From positions 1 through 22,536 of the forward strand of contig JABVXU010000749.1 in assembly GCA_013365365.1 (NCBI GenBank): DNA of 22,536 nucleotides. Direction: 5' to 3'. The notes under the pieces were generated by a model that was not told where the DNA came from, searched no databases, and saw nothing but the letters and a program-made list of their open reading frames with translations. The DNA comes from Cruorifilaria tuberocauda. Its lineage: Eukaryota > Nematoda > Chromadorea > Rhabditida > Onchocercidae. This document shows, piece after piece, positions 1-10,854 of this stretch; the first letter of the stretch is position 1; every line of letters begins with the position of its first letter. Made by a program: the position numbers and the translations under genes.

Positions 1-1181
1 TCTTCCAAAATGAAGTGATTTTACCATTTACATACTTCTCCAACAAACACTCCCAATTGTATTTCTTCATTCCGATAATTATTTTATACCATTAAAAAAA
101 AAATAAACTTCTCATTAATAATAAAACCTTCACTATTATTCCACTCCGCCAAACTAAAGCTATCCCAAATAGGATAAAACGTTTATAAGACTGTTCAATT
201 CTTTTTTTGTAAGCTGTAATTAGCAAAAAACTTTTAGTTCGTTATCCAAATCAAATTTCAGCTCGCGACAAAATCTTCAATATCACTTCGTAATTCTCTT
301 GATTGTGAAATAGTTCCCACTATCATTAAATCAAAAATTAAACTGTCATTGGTATTTTAATTGACATAAGATATATAAATAGACGAAATGTGATATGCAA
401 GAAAAAAATGCTCAAAAATAATATCATAATAAAATTCTTTCCAATTAATTCTGAATTTCATTTGGTGACTTCCTAATATTGAAAAAACACGCTGAAACTA
501 TTCAGAGTAAGATTTTAAAATGGAATATTTCCGTGATCCCGACATTGATAAACTTACCACACAAAATTCAATCTTTTACTATTTGTATATTTCAACGTTG
601 TTGGAGGTGCTCTATTGATAGATTTTGACAAAATCTTCAAATTATCCTCACTTATTAACGTCAAATACACGTAAAAAATAAAGAAATGATATTAATTGTT
701 TAGGATTAGAGAATTTCATAAGATATTATGAGTTCCATATTTTTATTTATTAATTTATCAGTTAGTTTATGCTGCTGCTTTTCATTGCCCAAACATTTAT
801 GGCAAAATTGTCATAGTCAAAGAAGAGAAGGAAAAAGTTGCAGTAGACTAAATTCATTATCCTACAACTAGAACTTATACGAAAAAGGGAATATTTTTAT
901 TAAAAGTCGGACAAATGGAGAAATTATCTCTGTAATAAGGCTTATTTTATTTTATCACTAATATAAATCGAGATATTCATTCGAAGCCAACTCGGAAATG
1001 ATTTCATCAAGAAAGAAAATTTAATAAAACAGTGGAAATTGATTTAATTGAAATGATAATAACGCATTGAAACTAAATGATTGATGTCAAAAATCACTAT
1101 TAAACATACTTTGTTACTAATTCATTATCCATTTGTTTTGAATCATGGACAAAAACCCCACGAATAAACAATTATTGAGGT

Positions 1182-1220
1182 GTTATTGATTAATTTAAAA
1201 TATTTAATTAAATCAATAAC
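1182..1220. repeat. AT-rich inverted repeat
   Basis: GTTATTGATT and AATCAATAAC form perfect 10-bp arms around a nearly self-complementary AT core, so almost the whole 39 bp can fold as a hairpin or cruciform. Confidence 0.6.
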
Positions 1221-1288
1221 ATTGATAACACTAAATTCAATAAAAATAAGCTGTTTGAAGCTCTGTGAATTTCAATCAAAAATTACGA

Positions 1289-1329
1289 AAGTTCAAAATT
1301 CCTTCAAATACAAGTTCAAAATTCCTTCA
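1289..1329. repeat. 18-bp tandem direct repeat
   Basis: AAGTTCAAAATTCCTTCA occurs twice, at 1289-1306 and 1312-1329, separated by 5 bp. The copies are exact. No gene overlaps. Confidence 0.7.
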
Positions 1330-1840
1330 GATATTTTAAGATCAAGATAAATTATTTCTTTACTAAATTAGCATGGAAATATTATTTTTTACTAAATTAA
1401 TACATTAGCATTGATGGCAGGTGAAATAATTGCCATGAAATCATATTGTGCAAAACAATTTTTATTTAACAAGGATATCAAAAGGATAAGCTGAACAAAA
1501 CTTACATCACCACTAGATGAATTAATTAGTTTACTAACTTACCAACATCATTTAATAGCTGATAGCAACTTACCAGAAAAATAGCGTCATAATGTAAAGG
1601 TTTTTCTTTTACAAAAACACCAGAATTTCTAAATATGGGAGTAGTATTACTTTTTGTGGCAACTATTTTCATGATCAATAAATAATACTTTCATATTCTA
1701 AAAATAAATATTTCACGTCATGAAATCAACTTTACAGCCAATCCAAATAACTTACAGAATTCATGTTTTTGGATGAAATAGAGTTTTTCGTAAATCATAA
1801 ATTGCTTCATTTTTAAAAATAAAATAATTTCCTTCTTTAA

Positions 1841-1868
1841 GAGATGAGAGAAAGAGAGAGGAGAGAAG
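1841..1868. repeat. GA-rich microsatellite
   Basis: Imperfect GAGA run on the plus strand in non-coding DNA, similar in type to the tract at 18105-18150. Confidence 0.6.
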
Positions 1869-2800
1869 ATAACAGAAGGACCAGACCAAAAGATCAGTTT
1901 CAAGACTTTAATTCCACGGAGCTTTGTATTAGCAGTGGTAATTATTTGTTAGAGCATTAAAAGTAATAACAATGTTTATTCTGCCAGAAGAATAAATTTC
2001 TCCATCTATGAGAAACAGGTATTTATTTACTTCCTTTCTCCCTGTCCTCACTGGTCTATTTGTTTAAGGCATTTTACAAATCCAATTCCTAATCAAAATG
2101 ATTTGCATTGAGATGAAATTTCCCGTCAAAATTTTACTCTTTCCGAATTTATTAACTGAAGTATTCAAAGGAAATCTTGAGTAAATCGATGTTAATACTT
2201 AATTTTATATCAAAATTTCATGAAACAGTCAACTTAAAAATGAAAGAAATGATGATATATTTCTTCTTATCTTCGACAATTTGTTCCTAGCTTCTGAATT
2301 AGATGAAATTATGCTTGAAATGAAATTCCTTCAGTCTCTGAATATATCCGACACAGAATAATTCTTTCCTACATGTCCAATTCAAACATGATACTTATCA
2401 TTCTGCAAATTTAATTATACAAATAAGTGAAAGAAATTTCTGCAAGAGATTGGGCAATGCTTGATAAAGTATAAAAAATTTTTATCAAAAAATACTGCAA
2501 GTTTAGAAGAAAGAGAAAGATTCGGAAAGTGATCTTAGAAAAGAAAAAACATTTAAAAAATGAAATATTATAAATGATTTATGAAAAATCATCAAACGAT
2601 CATCCATCACAATTTTATGAAGAAAATTTGCGTAAAAAATTCGATTAAAGGAAGAAAATCCAAGAAGAGATACTAAAAAAGAAGCTAATATCGAAAAAAT
2701 AAAATGTCAGTAAAGTAGAAGGTCACCGATCATGTATCACAACTATATGAGAAAGATTGCTTTTTGCCTCTCCTAAAATCGAACGAGATGAAACAACTAT

Positions 2801-2827
2801 TTTACACACCGCTTACTTTACACACCG
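2801..2827. repeat. 11-bp direct repeat
   Basis: TTTACACACCG occurs at 2801-2811 and again at 2817-2827, with CTTAC between. Confidence 0.6.
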
Positions 2828-4452
2828 TTGAAGCTTATCTTTAAAAGTCATCAACTAACATAAGCTTATAATTCATCAAATCTTAATGAATAGTAAAAAT
2901 TATCCGTGAGACTTAAAAATAACATAATTCTCCATGAGAAACTTCTGTTTTACTAATGTAAGTTGAGTTTAAGGAAGAAAATCACTCTTTTATTAGTTCC
3001 AATTTTCGGAAAACCTTTGAAAAACAAAAGTTTACTAGTTTCAACCGTCGCAACAACGCTTAACTAATTTATAGTTGCATAACAGAAATGCTCATTAGTA
3101 GTGATTGTTACTTTATGAGCTTAAAATTCTCGTACTATTCAACTTTATAAACAAACTAATTCGATACAAATAATTCAACACTAAAGGATCAAATAGCTAT
3201 TGCACATAAAAGATGGAAATCCAAGGGTCTTTATATTTACGCAAATTCATGGCGGATTATATTTCTCCTTACTTTCAATAATCATCGAAGGCGTTTTTGA
3301 ATACTACAACTTACAAAACTAAAACAGCTCAAGTTTGGTGGTCACATATTTTGAACAAATTCTTGTCGAGGTGGTTTATTTGAAATCCTTATTATAGTAT
3401 TCAAAATAATGTGAAGAGAGAAGGAAGCAAAACTTTGCTAATAAAACGTTATTTGATCCAAATTTTAGTAAAATCAAATGATAAAAGCTATAATTTATTG
3501 TAAGAATGATTTAATATCAATTGCAATAAATGATGAAATAATTACTAAATATAGCAAAGAAGCTCGGAAGATGAAATGAGAGAATTATGAAGAAATAGAA
3601 TTCCCTTCAGTTAATTAATTTATTATTGGGATTAGAAATTAAATGTCAAAACAAAGCAAAGTGAACGGACATTTCACAGATCCATTTTTCATTTTTCAGT
3701 TAGAAATTGGCTTTCTTGGGTAATTCGTTTGCAAAAAAACTATCAAATATTACGCTGTAAATTCTTGGGGTAAAAAAATTTCTCAATTTCAAAAAACTAA
3801 GAGAATAACTATTTGTACAAATTATACATATGAAATGCAGTATAATTCATTCTGATCTCGGGAACCAAATACATATAGCTGGAGATGAAGGGAAAATAGA
3901 AACAAAAAATTGACGTAAAATAATCAATTATATCAAATCATATAGGTTGTTTGAAAGAACAGAAAAATCATTTTTTGGAAATAAGGGAAAAAAAATTGCG
4001 CACATAATTTATTAGCTCTTCTTACGATTGAAAAAAAACTGAAGTATACATAAGTGAGAAATATTGATATATATATATGAGAAGTCATGGAGAAAGGCTT
4101 ATTTTCATCAATTTGTTTTTCAAACTATTGATGATGAGATATTTATAAAGTGTAATTAAGAGAAGAAAATAAATGATTACATATAATCTTGCAATTATTT
4201 CAGTAAAAAATATTGATTCAAAAATTGACTTGATTTCCATATTTTATACATGAAACTGAATTTTTTAATACTCAATTATTTTATGCTATCATAGGAAATA
4301 ATTTCTCATTTCAAGAAGCAATGGGACGTGAATACTTAAGCATATCAAAAACCACCATTTGATTAAAATAATATTGAAATCATTAAAAAACTCTTTTCAG
4401 AGTTTAATCATTATCCATTTTAATCCTAGTAAATATATAACAATATTTTACA

Positions 4453-4979
4453 CTACAATGATATCACAGGAACGCAGTGGTCATCAGCAAACTCGCGGAT
4501 AATAACTTGATTCAATACAACTGGATTTTCATCTAAAAGTTTGCAAACCAGATCTAAAACAATTGCTGTAATATGATCTATATTTGAACAAATACACTTC
4601 TTGAAATTGGATAGATTTTACGAGATGGCCCGGAAAGAAAGAAGAGAACATGAGATAAAATAATTTTTGACAGAAAATATTTTCAGAAACTTATGATCAT
4701 ATTATGTTAACATAAATTTGTTTCCCAAGGGATTATCTGTCACCGTTTTTGGTTTAAGATTTGAAAATATAGACAAAATGAATTATTCAATTAAATTCTA
4801 CAATTTCCATCGAAACTCTGCAGAAAAGAAATACTGAGATAAAGCTGGAAAATTTTTTCATTAATAATTTTATACAATTCGGGAATTTGGAAATTATATA
4901 AAATAGAAAGGAGAATTTGAAGAGAAAGCATATCACAATTTAAAATTTGTGGAAAAAAATGATTGCGCAAGAGTACCAT
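4453..4979 (-). CDS. Possible small two-exon gene or gene fragment downstream of CLPTM1L, unrecognised
   Basis: Minus-strand exons 4979-4802 and 4565-4453 join in phase across a GTAGAA...ATTACAG intron to give 96 aa, ending PVISL and a TAG stop. The second part is locally richer in G+C than its surroundings. It reads like real helical protein (IVLDLVCKLL, ENPVVLNQVII, REFADDHC), in the style of HEAT/armadillo helices. The frame stays open upstream to about 4620, so a longer exon 2 is an alternative. The ATG sits 3 nt after a CCAG acceptor-like site and 128 bp after the CLPTM1L stop, as a downstream operon cistron would. By eye there is a weak resemblance to part of the SAAL1 family, which I cannot test. 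If so, the N-terminal half is missing and this is a remnant. Exon 1 is AT-rich and could be chance. Confidence 0.3.
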
Positions 4980-4990
4980 AATCTGGATTG

Positions 4991-4996
4991 TTTATT
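4991..4996 (-). other. Possible polyadenylation signal of CLPTM1L
   Basis: AATAAA on the minus strand, about 112 nt after the CLPTM1L stop and just before the CCAG acceptor-like site of the possible next cistron. That spacing is tighter than usual for operon processing. Confidence 0.4.
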
Positions 4997-5107
4997 AAAA
5001 AATTGAAAAGTATTGCAGGAAACGGGATTTAAATGAAAAACAAAAAATAACTCGAAGTGATTTGGTAAAAAAGCAAAATTTCTTGAACTTGAGAAGTGAT
5101 GAGCTCT

Positions 5108-8100
5108 TCAGTCAGCTTTCTCTCGTGATTTCCATTTAACTTGTGGAGATGATATTAATGTTGAAGGAGATTCAGTTATTTGATTTTCCGGAATCTTAGT
5201 ATCTAGGAAACTTTCACCAAATTCGTTGGTGCGCGACTTGTCCACCGGATAAAGGAAGCGTTGATAAAGATAAATGACAAAAACTACATCATCCCGGAAA
5301 CAAGCAACACGATGAGATGTCGGCATAGTGATAATAAACGCAAACACGTCGTCTATGAAAGTATTAAATGCCTGCAATGATTATTTAATTTAAAATCATG
5401 TTCCATACCTCAAAATCACAACAGTTTTAGGACGTAAGGAAATGGCATTGCAGTAATTATTTTACGCTCGTTCGACTCAAATATTCAAAAAAAGCAAATA
5501 GATGAACAGATTTGACATGAGCAAAATAAAAATTAAAGATTTGTTAGCTCTTAATTGAAATAAATCAGAAATCACACATTCTCATGGGCTAATTATGGAT
5601 AACTGATTGATCTGCAATAGCAGATCTATGCCTTCACAAAAAATCTTTTGAAGTTGAAAGTGAAGGCTGGTAGTAGGACAAAAACAAACGTAATATAATG
5701 CGGATAGTTAACCAGATTTCTTCATAGTTTGGATATTTTTTACAAAAAATTATACGAATTAGATTTTCACATTCTTTTATATCTATATTTTGTTCCTTTT
5801 CTACCTTTTTTTTTTAATGGGTCTACTAGTTGCAAGTGTTTGTATTTTTGATTCCCAAAGGTAATATCAACTTAGATCTCTCATCGCCATTATCTAAAAA
5901 TATATAAACAGTTTATATACCTTATACATAAAGGCTCTCCACGGGAGGTGAGCTACTGATTTCATACGATAATTAACAAACAATTGCGGTAGCATAAATA
6001 AAAATCCGAATGCATATACACCATTGGCCATACACTGAATTATCCAACTGTACCATGATTTGTGTGGAATATATGCCAAACTAGAATAAGATAAATATTG
6101 TGTTTGGATAGATTTTTTGATAATATACTTCTTGTCGTATAGATAAAGTTTCTTTTCTCAAATTGAACAAATCTACTTGGAAGTTCATTATATCCAAATA
6201 GAGAACAGATCATAAACGATACCTATAAAGAGCGCCACCTATACAAAGCGGTATAATTAGAAAAGTGAGATATTTCATTGCTTCTGAATCAAACGATTCT
6301 GTTTCTATTTCTGCCGCAGTAGAAGTGCCAAATCGAAAACGTGGCATGCCTTTTGCCCAATATATTGAAATCTATAAAAAATTCAACAAACTATGTTTAT
6401 TTTTATAACTACGAAGCATTTTAACTAGAAACAAAAGAATTGATTTCAAATATTATAGTTTCCTCAGTGAAAGGAAAACAAAGCTTGTGAAAACATATGA
6501 ATAGTGATCTCACTTCAAAAAATTAAAGTGAGATGTCACTGTACATTAATTTCATTCCCGATCCATTGATTCAATATGCAATTTAAAGCAACTACAATAC
6601 CATGATACGAATCACTTTCAAAAAATTAATATCCTCAGTCAAAAAGTTTTCTAATCAAATTTTCGAAGTCCTAAACATTTAAATAAAAAAAAACAATCAA
6701 CAATCATACAAAATGGAAATATTTCTCGGAGAAAGATAAAGGAAATAATTACTTTGGTAGATTTAGTTACTTTCCAATACTCAATAATGCATCCAACAGC
6801 TGTGGGAATTATTACTAGAAGACTCGTTTCCTCGTCAAGAAGATAAATAAATATCACTGACTGACTGAATGAACGCCATAACACAGTTCTGAAAACCAAT
6901 AAACCTTAATTACACAGGAAACGCATTTGATTCTATTAAAGCTATTTTTTTTTTCGGATAAGTGTTGTGGAAGTCCTTTATAGTTGAAATTCATTTATCC
7001 TTGACATGTAGCAAACGCCCAATTAAATGTTAAAAAAAGTAGCAATCGTAAAACCTCGTCGACAAACCAGCCATGCTTTTCCGATTTCGCCAAAATGCTA
7101 TATCATTTTTAAATGCGAGAACATCAAACAACATATGTAAAGCAGCAATAAGCATTGTCATTGCCAAAAAGTAAAAATTCGTGTCCACAAATATTCCCTT
7201 CACCTATAGAGAATTCAAAATACTTGAAATGAATTAAAATCCATGAAAAAACAACGATGAAACTACAATAACCTGTAGAATTCAGTAAAAAACTTTATAA
7301 TGAACAGATATGTCGCCAGCTAACCTCGTCAACGTCCTTATCGCTGAAACCCATTCGTTTCAGTTGATCCAGAGATGCCTGAGCAGTAATCAGCAAGCGC
7401 AATTTACCGATAGATATTGGCCGATACTGGATTCTCATCATGACGCTTTTTTGTTCCGGTTCTATCTATTTAACAAAAATCATTCTACTTGTTTACGATA
7501 CCCATTATTTTCAAAGAAAAAAAAAAACAAGGAAAAAGTATCTTCCTTGTTAGTCTAAAAAAATTTATTCCTAAAGAAAGCCAGCTAAAGCAGAGAAGGA
7601 GTTTACCTGTATTAGATCTTTGATGAGAAAACTCAATTCATCGATATAAAATATTGGCCAATAATATGTTTGGCCTTCTGAAACATAAGATTTTGGAAAT
7701 TTTCAAACACAAGGATCTTTATATATAAAATACTATTAAACAATACAATTAACACTTTATCAAGACTAGTTATTGTCATAATGTCCAACTGAACAATAAC
7801 CTATCAGTACAAAAAAGTTTCAGATAACCAAAATGTAAATTACATCGGATGAAACGGAGCGAATCAGCAGATACAGCTAATCGACGAAAAGCTATTTAAT
7901 AATATGAATACCTTTATGAAAGAATTGCATATGCTGATAAATTTCACCAGGTAGAGCATATAAATCAAATTTAGGCGACTCCGCGACAACTGTTAGTGGC
8001 AGCTTACTGCGAAAATGTGTGACCGGTGTTCCTTCTTCACGTAACTAAGAACAATAAAACTTCCATTCCTTGATTTTTGTTCGCAATAATAAATGAAATC

Positions 8101-9533
8101 AAATCGCTTAAAATTCTAATATGGTCTTTTTTTGCACTGTTTTAAATACCTTTGTAAATTTATGTTATCCTCATGGAAGACATTTAATAAAATTCTATTC
8201 AACGACGAAAAATGAAATTAAACCTGATCTACGGATCTACTGGCTTCTTTACTTCTTTTCCGTTTTTTTTCAGCTTCTGTAATCAATCTAAACGTCTCTG
8301 CTTGGGGAATTTGGTATGTTGTTATACGAACTGTTTGCACTATTTGCCAAGATGCCTGTAAAACAACTGTATTTTAAGTGTGAACGTTATTATTTAAAAT
8401 GCAAATTCTCTATTTAGATAGTTAAGTTTAGCTGAAATCAAAGTATATTACATATTACATTAAGAGATAAATTTGTTCATTTTTGATTGCAAATAGATAA
8501 TTTATTAATCGGTACGCTGAGCAAAAGATCTACGCCGTTAAAGCCCGCATATGCAAAACATCAATTTTAACTGAAACTAATTATCGTAATTCAAGAACAT
8601 AGATATATTTGTGAAAAATACTATATACCTGGTAAGGATCCTGATGTTTATGCTCTGCGGGTAGCAAAAAGCAATGCAAATATAATGAGCCATTGTTACG
8701 CGTATGTTCTGGGAGATCTACATGTACCTGACATGAAAACTGTTACTGAATTGAAACAGAGAACAAATATAATATATCGGAATAAAGAAAATATCTTAAC
8801 AAGTATCAAAAGCAGAAATGCTGAAGAAAAAGTAACTTGTGCCAGCCGGCAGTTAACAACTGCAACTTCCTATCAATTAGAAAGTCTTTATCAAAAGTGT
8901 GCGATTTAGATTTTTAGGAAGATCAAGACTTACTTCCCTTTCCATGACTTCATCGATATCCAAAAACGCTATCTGGTGAATGATTTTTCCATAATTTTCT
9001 TTGGCACGAGAATTCACGGATGCATAAATACGGAATTGTAGTGGAGGCCATTCGGCGCTCACTGCATCTCTTTGAATCATTGGCTGAAGTAAATTAAGTA
9101 AATCTAAAAATCATTTCACTTTGCCATTTTATACTTTCTTTATAATTCATTTGGAAATCGAGCGTATCTCGTCCAACCCATCCGAAAATAGAACCTATGC
9201 TTTCGAACAGGTAACGAAGGAACAAGACACCATTAAAATTGATTGTTACAACTAAAATTGCAAACAGTTATTGGATGAATGAAATATGATCGCTTTACCC
9301 ACTGTATCGAATTTTTCAACAGAAAGAAAAGTTCATGTTGAGAATTTTCATGAAAAAGTCTTTTTATGGACAAAAAGAGAAAAGAGAGTAAAACTGACAA
9401 TTAAGCATTCTTTATCCTCTTGATTTTGCCGACATAACTGTGGATGGTATATTGTATATATCGAATGCAACGAATGGGCAATATACATTACAAAGATTGT
9501 TACAGCCACATTCGTTAAAGATAGCTTGAACAT
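5108..9533 (-). CDS. CLPTM1L: CLPTM1-like protein (CLPTM1L/CRR9), ER multi-pass membrane protein (12 coding exons)
   Basis: Exons on the minus strand: 9533-9399, 9083-8934, 8727-8629, 8355-8224, 8044-7912, 7677-7607, 7465-7325, 7203-7055, 6888-6753, 6371-6223, 6080-5921, 5371-5108. All phases close, giving 572 aa; human CLPTM1L is 538 aa. It is CLPTM1L rather than CLPTM1, as shown by [71 protein letters not shown] and [17 protein letters not shown]. There is an N-terminal signal-anchor (about 5-25), a lumenal region with the conserved sequon RNNGS (N107), then several membrane segments from about residue 297. By literature on the family, human CLPTM1L is an ER scramblase for the GlcN-PI precursor of GPI anchors; the role here is inferred. 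An in-frame TGA two codons before ATG supports the start. The C-terminal tail after NEFGES is longer and unlike the human one. Confidence 0.95.
5372..5920 (-). other. Last intron of CLPTM1L, longest in the gene, holding two adjacent hairpins
   Basis: This 549-nt phase-0 intron runs GTATAT...TTGCAG. It has no convincing ORF on either strand. Two neighbouring inverted repeats stand out: GATCTGC-AATA-GCAGATC at 5609-5626, and GCCTTCAC (5630-5637) pairing with GTGAAGGC (5660-5667). A run of nine or more T at about 5807-5816 is the only simple repeat. Confidence 0.6.
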
Positions 9534-9566
9534 ACTTCAAGCCTTTTTTTTGATAACCAAATAAGT

Positions 9567-9568
9567 CT
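9567..9568 (-). other. Candidate trans-splice acceptor of CLPTM1L
   Basis: The minus strand reads TTATAAATTTCAG and then ACTTATTTGG, 33 nt upstream of the CLPTM1L ATG. The match to a nematode TTTCAG acceptor is good, and the short leader left behind is typical of trans-spliced mRNAs. Confidence 0.4.
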
Positions 9569-10807
9569 GAAATTTATAAAACTAACTAAACTTAATGAAT
9601 ATATATTCTAAGTTACTCATGAAGAATTTTTCTGGTGAAGTAAAAATATTTAAATTGTATACGCGCTTACTTCATCACTGCCCTTCCACATTCGACTACA
9701 TACGTTAAAAAGAGTATGATGAAAATGGAAAATTTTGCGCTTTAACTCATAAAAGTTAGCTTGAAAAGAGAGCAGAAGAATTAAATTTCTAATGGCAATA
9801 CAAGCGAATGGAACTTCTAAAAATTATAATGTAAGCAAACGAGGAAGTGACAGACATTTGAAATAACGTCCCGAAGATCCAATCACCCAACCAATTTTAT
9901 TTCAATTGCAATTTTGAGAATGAAGCAACAGTGTAGTGCAGAAAACATAAGCTACAATCGCCTCTCTGACTATTAACAGAACACCACCCATAGATTTATA
10001 CATTCTATGCCGAAATCAAGCAGTGGTAGTGAGTGCAACATTTCTAACTTACCCACCAGTTTTCAGCAATGAAATCCTTTTTCCTCCACAATTTTCCAAT
10101 GAATTTTATAAAAATCAAAATTTATGATATTTTGAATCTAAGATTCATGATATATACGACCAAGAAAGTGTGTCGAGTATAAAAAATTAACGCCATGGGT
10201 TATCTTGACTAAGAGACTAGTTAGTAATGTAAGTTCTGCCTTCGAAATCATTGTCAAGATCTTCAGATTTTGTTCACTGACTGATAACCTTCGATTCGTA
10301 TGAACTGCTTGAAAACTAATAAAAATACTCATCGTTGTGACAAGATATTAGGTGACTCTCAATCGAGGAGCTAACATGATACGAATTTTATATCAAATGA
10401 AATACAAGCAAAATAGAACGAACTGAAATTAGTACGTAGAGACCTCCATATTAAACAATAATTATTCTGACGTATACAATCACTTCATGCCTCTCTATTT
10501 CTTCTAAAATGATCAAATTTTGATATCACTGCAATCGATAGTAAAAGCGTGAAAATGAACAGCATTATTTACATAAATACAATAGCATATTCAAACAACT
10601 GGTAATCAACATGAAAAAAGGAATAATATATAAATGAATCCACAAAGAGAATATACATAACGAAACATAGCCAGCTGAACTTTTTCAACGAAGATAAAAA
10701 TTTTCGGAAAAAAATAAAGCAATATTCGATGACAATTCCTGAAAATTAAATATAAAATAGTGTGCAAGTTCGAAACAGAACAAGGAACTACAGAGCACAT
10801 GCAATAA
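9569..10807. other. Spacer between RNASEH2A and CLPTM1L
   Basis: About 1.2 kb without a supported gene. Several short ORFs occur, the most protein-like being 10332-10138 on the minus strand (64 codons, true ATG), but none is recognisable. The length is large for an operon spacer, so a promoter for CLPTM1L may lie here. Confidence 0.5.
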
Positions 10808-10813
10808 TTTATT
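10808..10813 (-). other. Polyadenylation signal of RNASEH2A
   Basis: AATAAA on the minus strand, about 42 nt past the TAG stop of RNASEH2A. This distance is normal for a compact nematode 3'UTR. Confidence 0.45.
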
Positions 10814-10854
10814 ATAAAGTAAAATTACAAACTTAATGAACCAATTACTCACAG

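Larger units (their letters stand above)
1..4452. other. AT-rich region without a recognisable gene
   Basis: Frequent stops in all frames and no conserved protein segment. It holds short direct repeats (1289-1329, 2801-2827), an AT palindrome (1182-1220), a GA-rich tract (1841-1868) and a TA run near 4066-4078. It may be intergenic or part of a large intron of a gene whose exons lie outside the window. Confidence 0.6.

Noticed and set aside
520..618. Short plus-strand ORF starting MEYFRDPDIDKL
   Set aside because: Only about 32 codons, an in-frame TAA shortly before the ATG, and no donor or partner exon that extends it convincingly.
7310..7558. 82-codon plus-strand ORF
   Set aside because: It is antisense to CLPTM1L exon 7, whose conserved sequence explains the lack of stops.
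9860..9980. Plus-strand open stretch containing MKQQCSAENISYN
   Set aside because: About 40 codons, with no recognisable family and no flanking splice sites that fit.
10138..10332. 64-codon minus-strand ORF with a true ATG in the RNASEH2A-CLPTM1L spacer
   Set aside because: It looks fairly protein-like, but it has no recognisable motif, no clear acceptor upstream, and ORFs this long occur by chance throughout the window.
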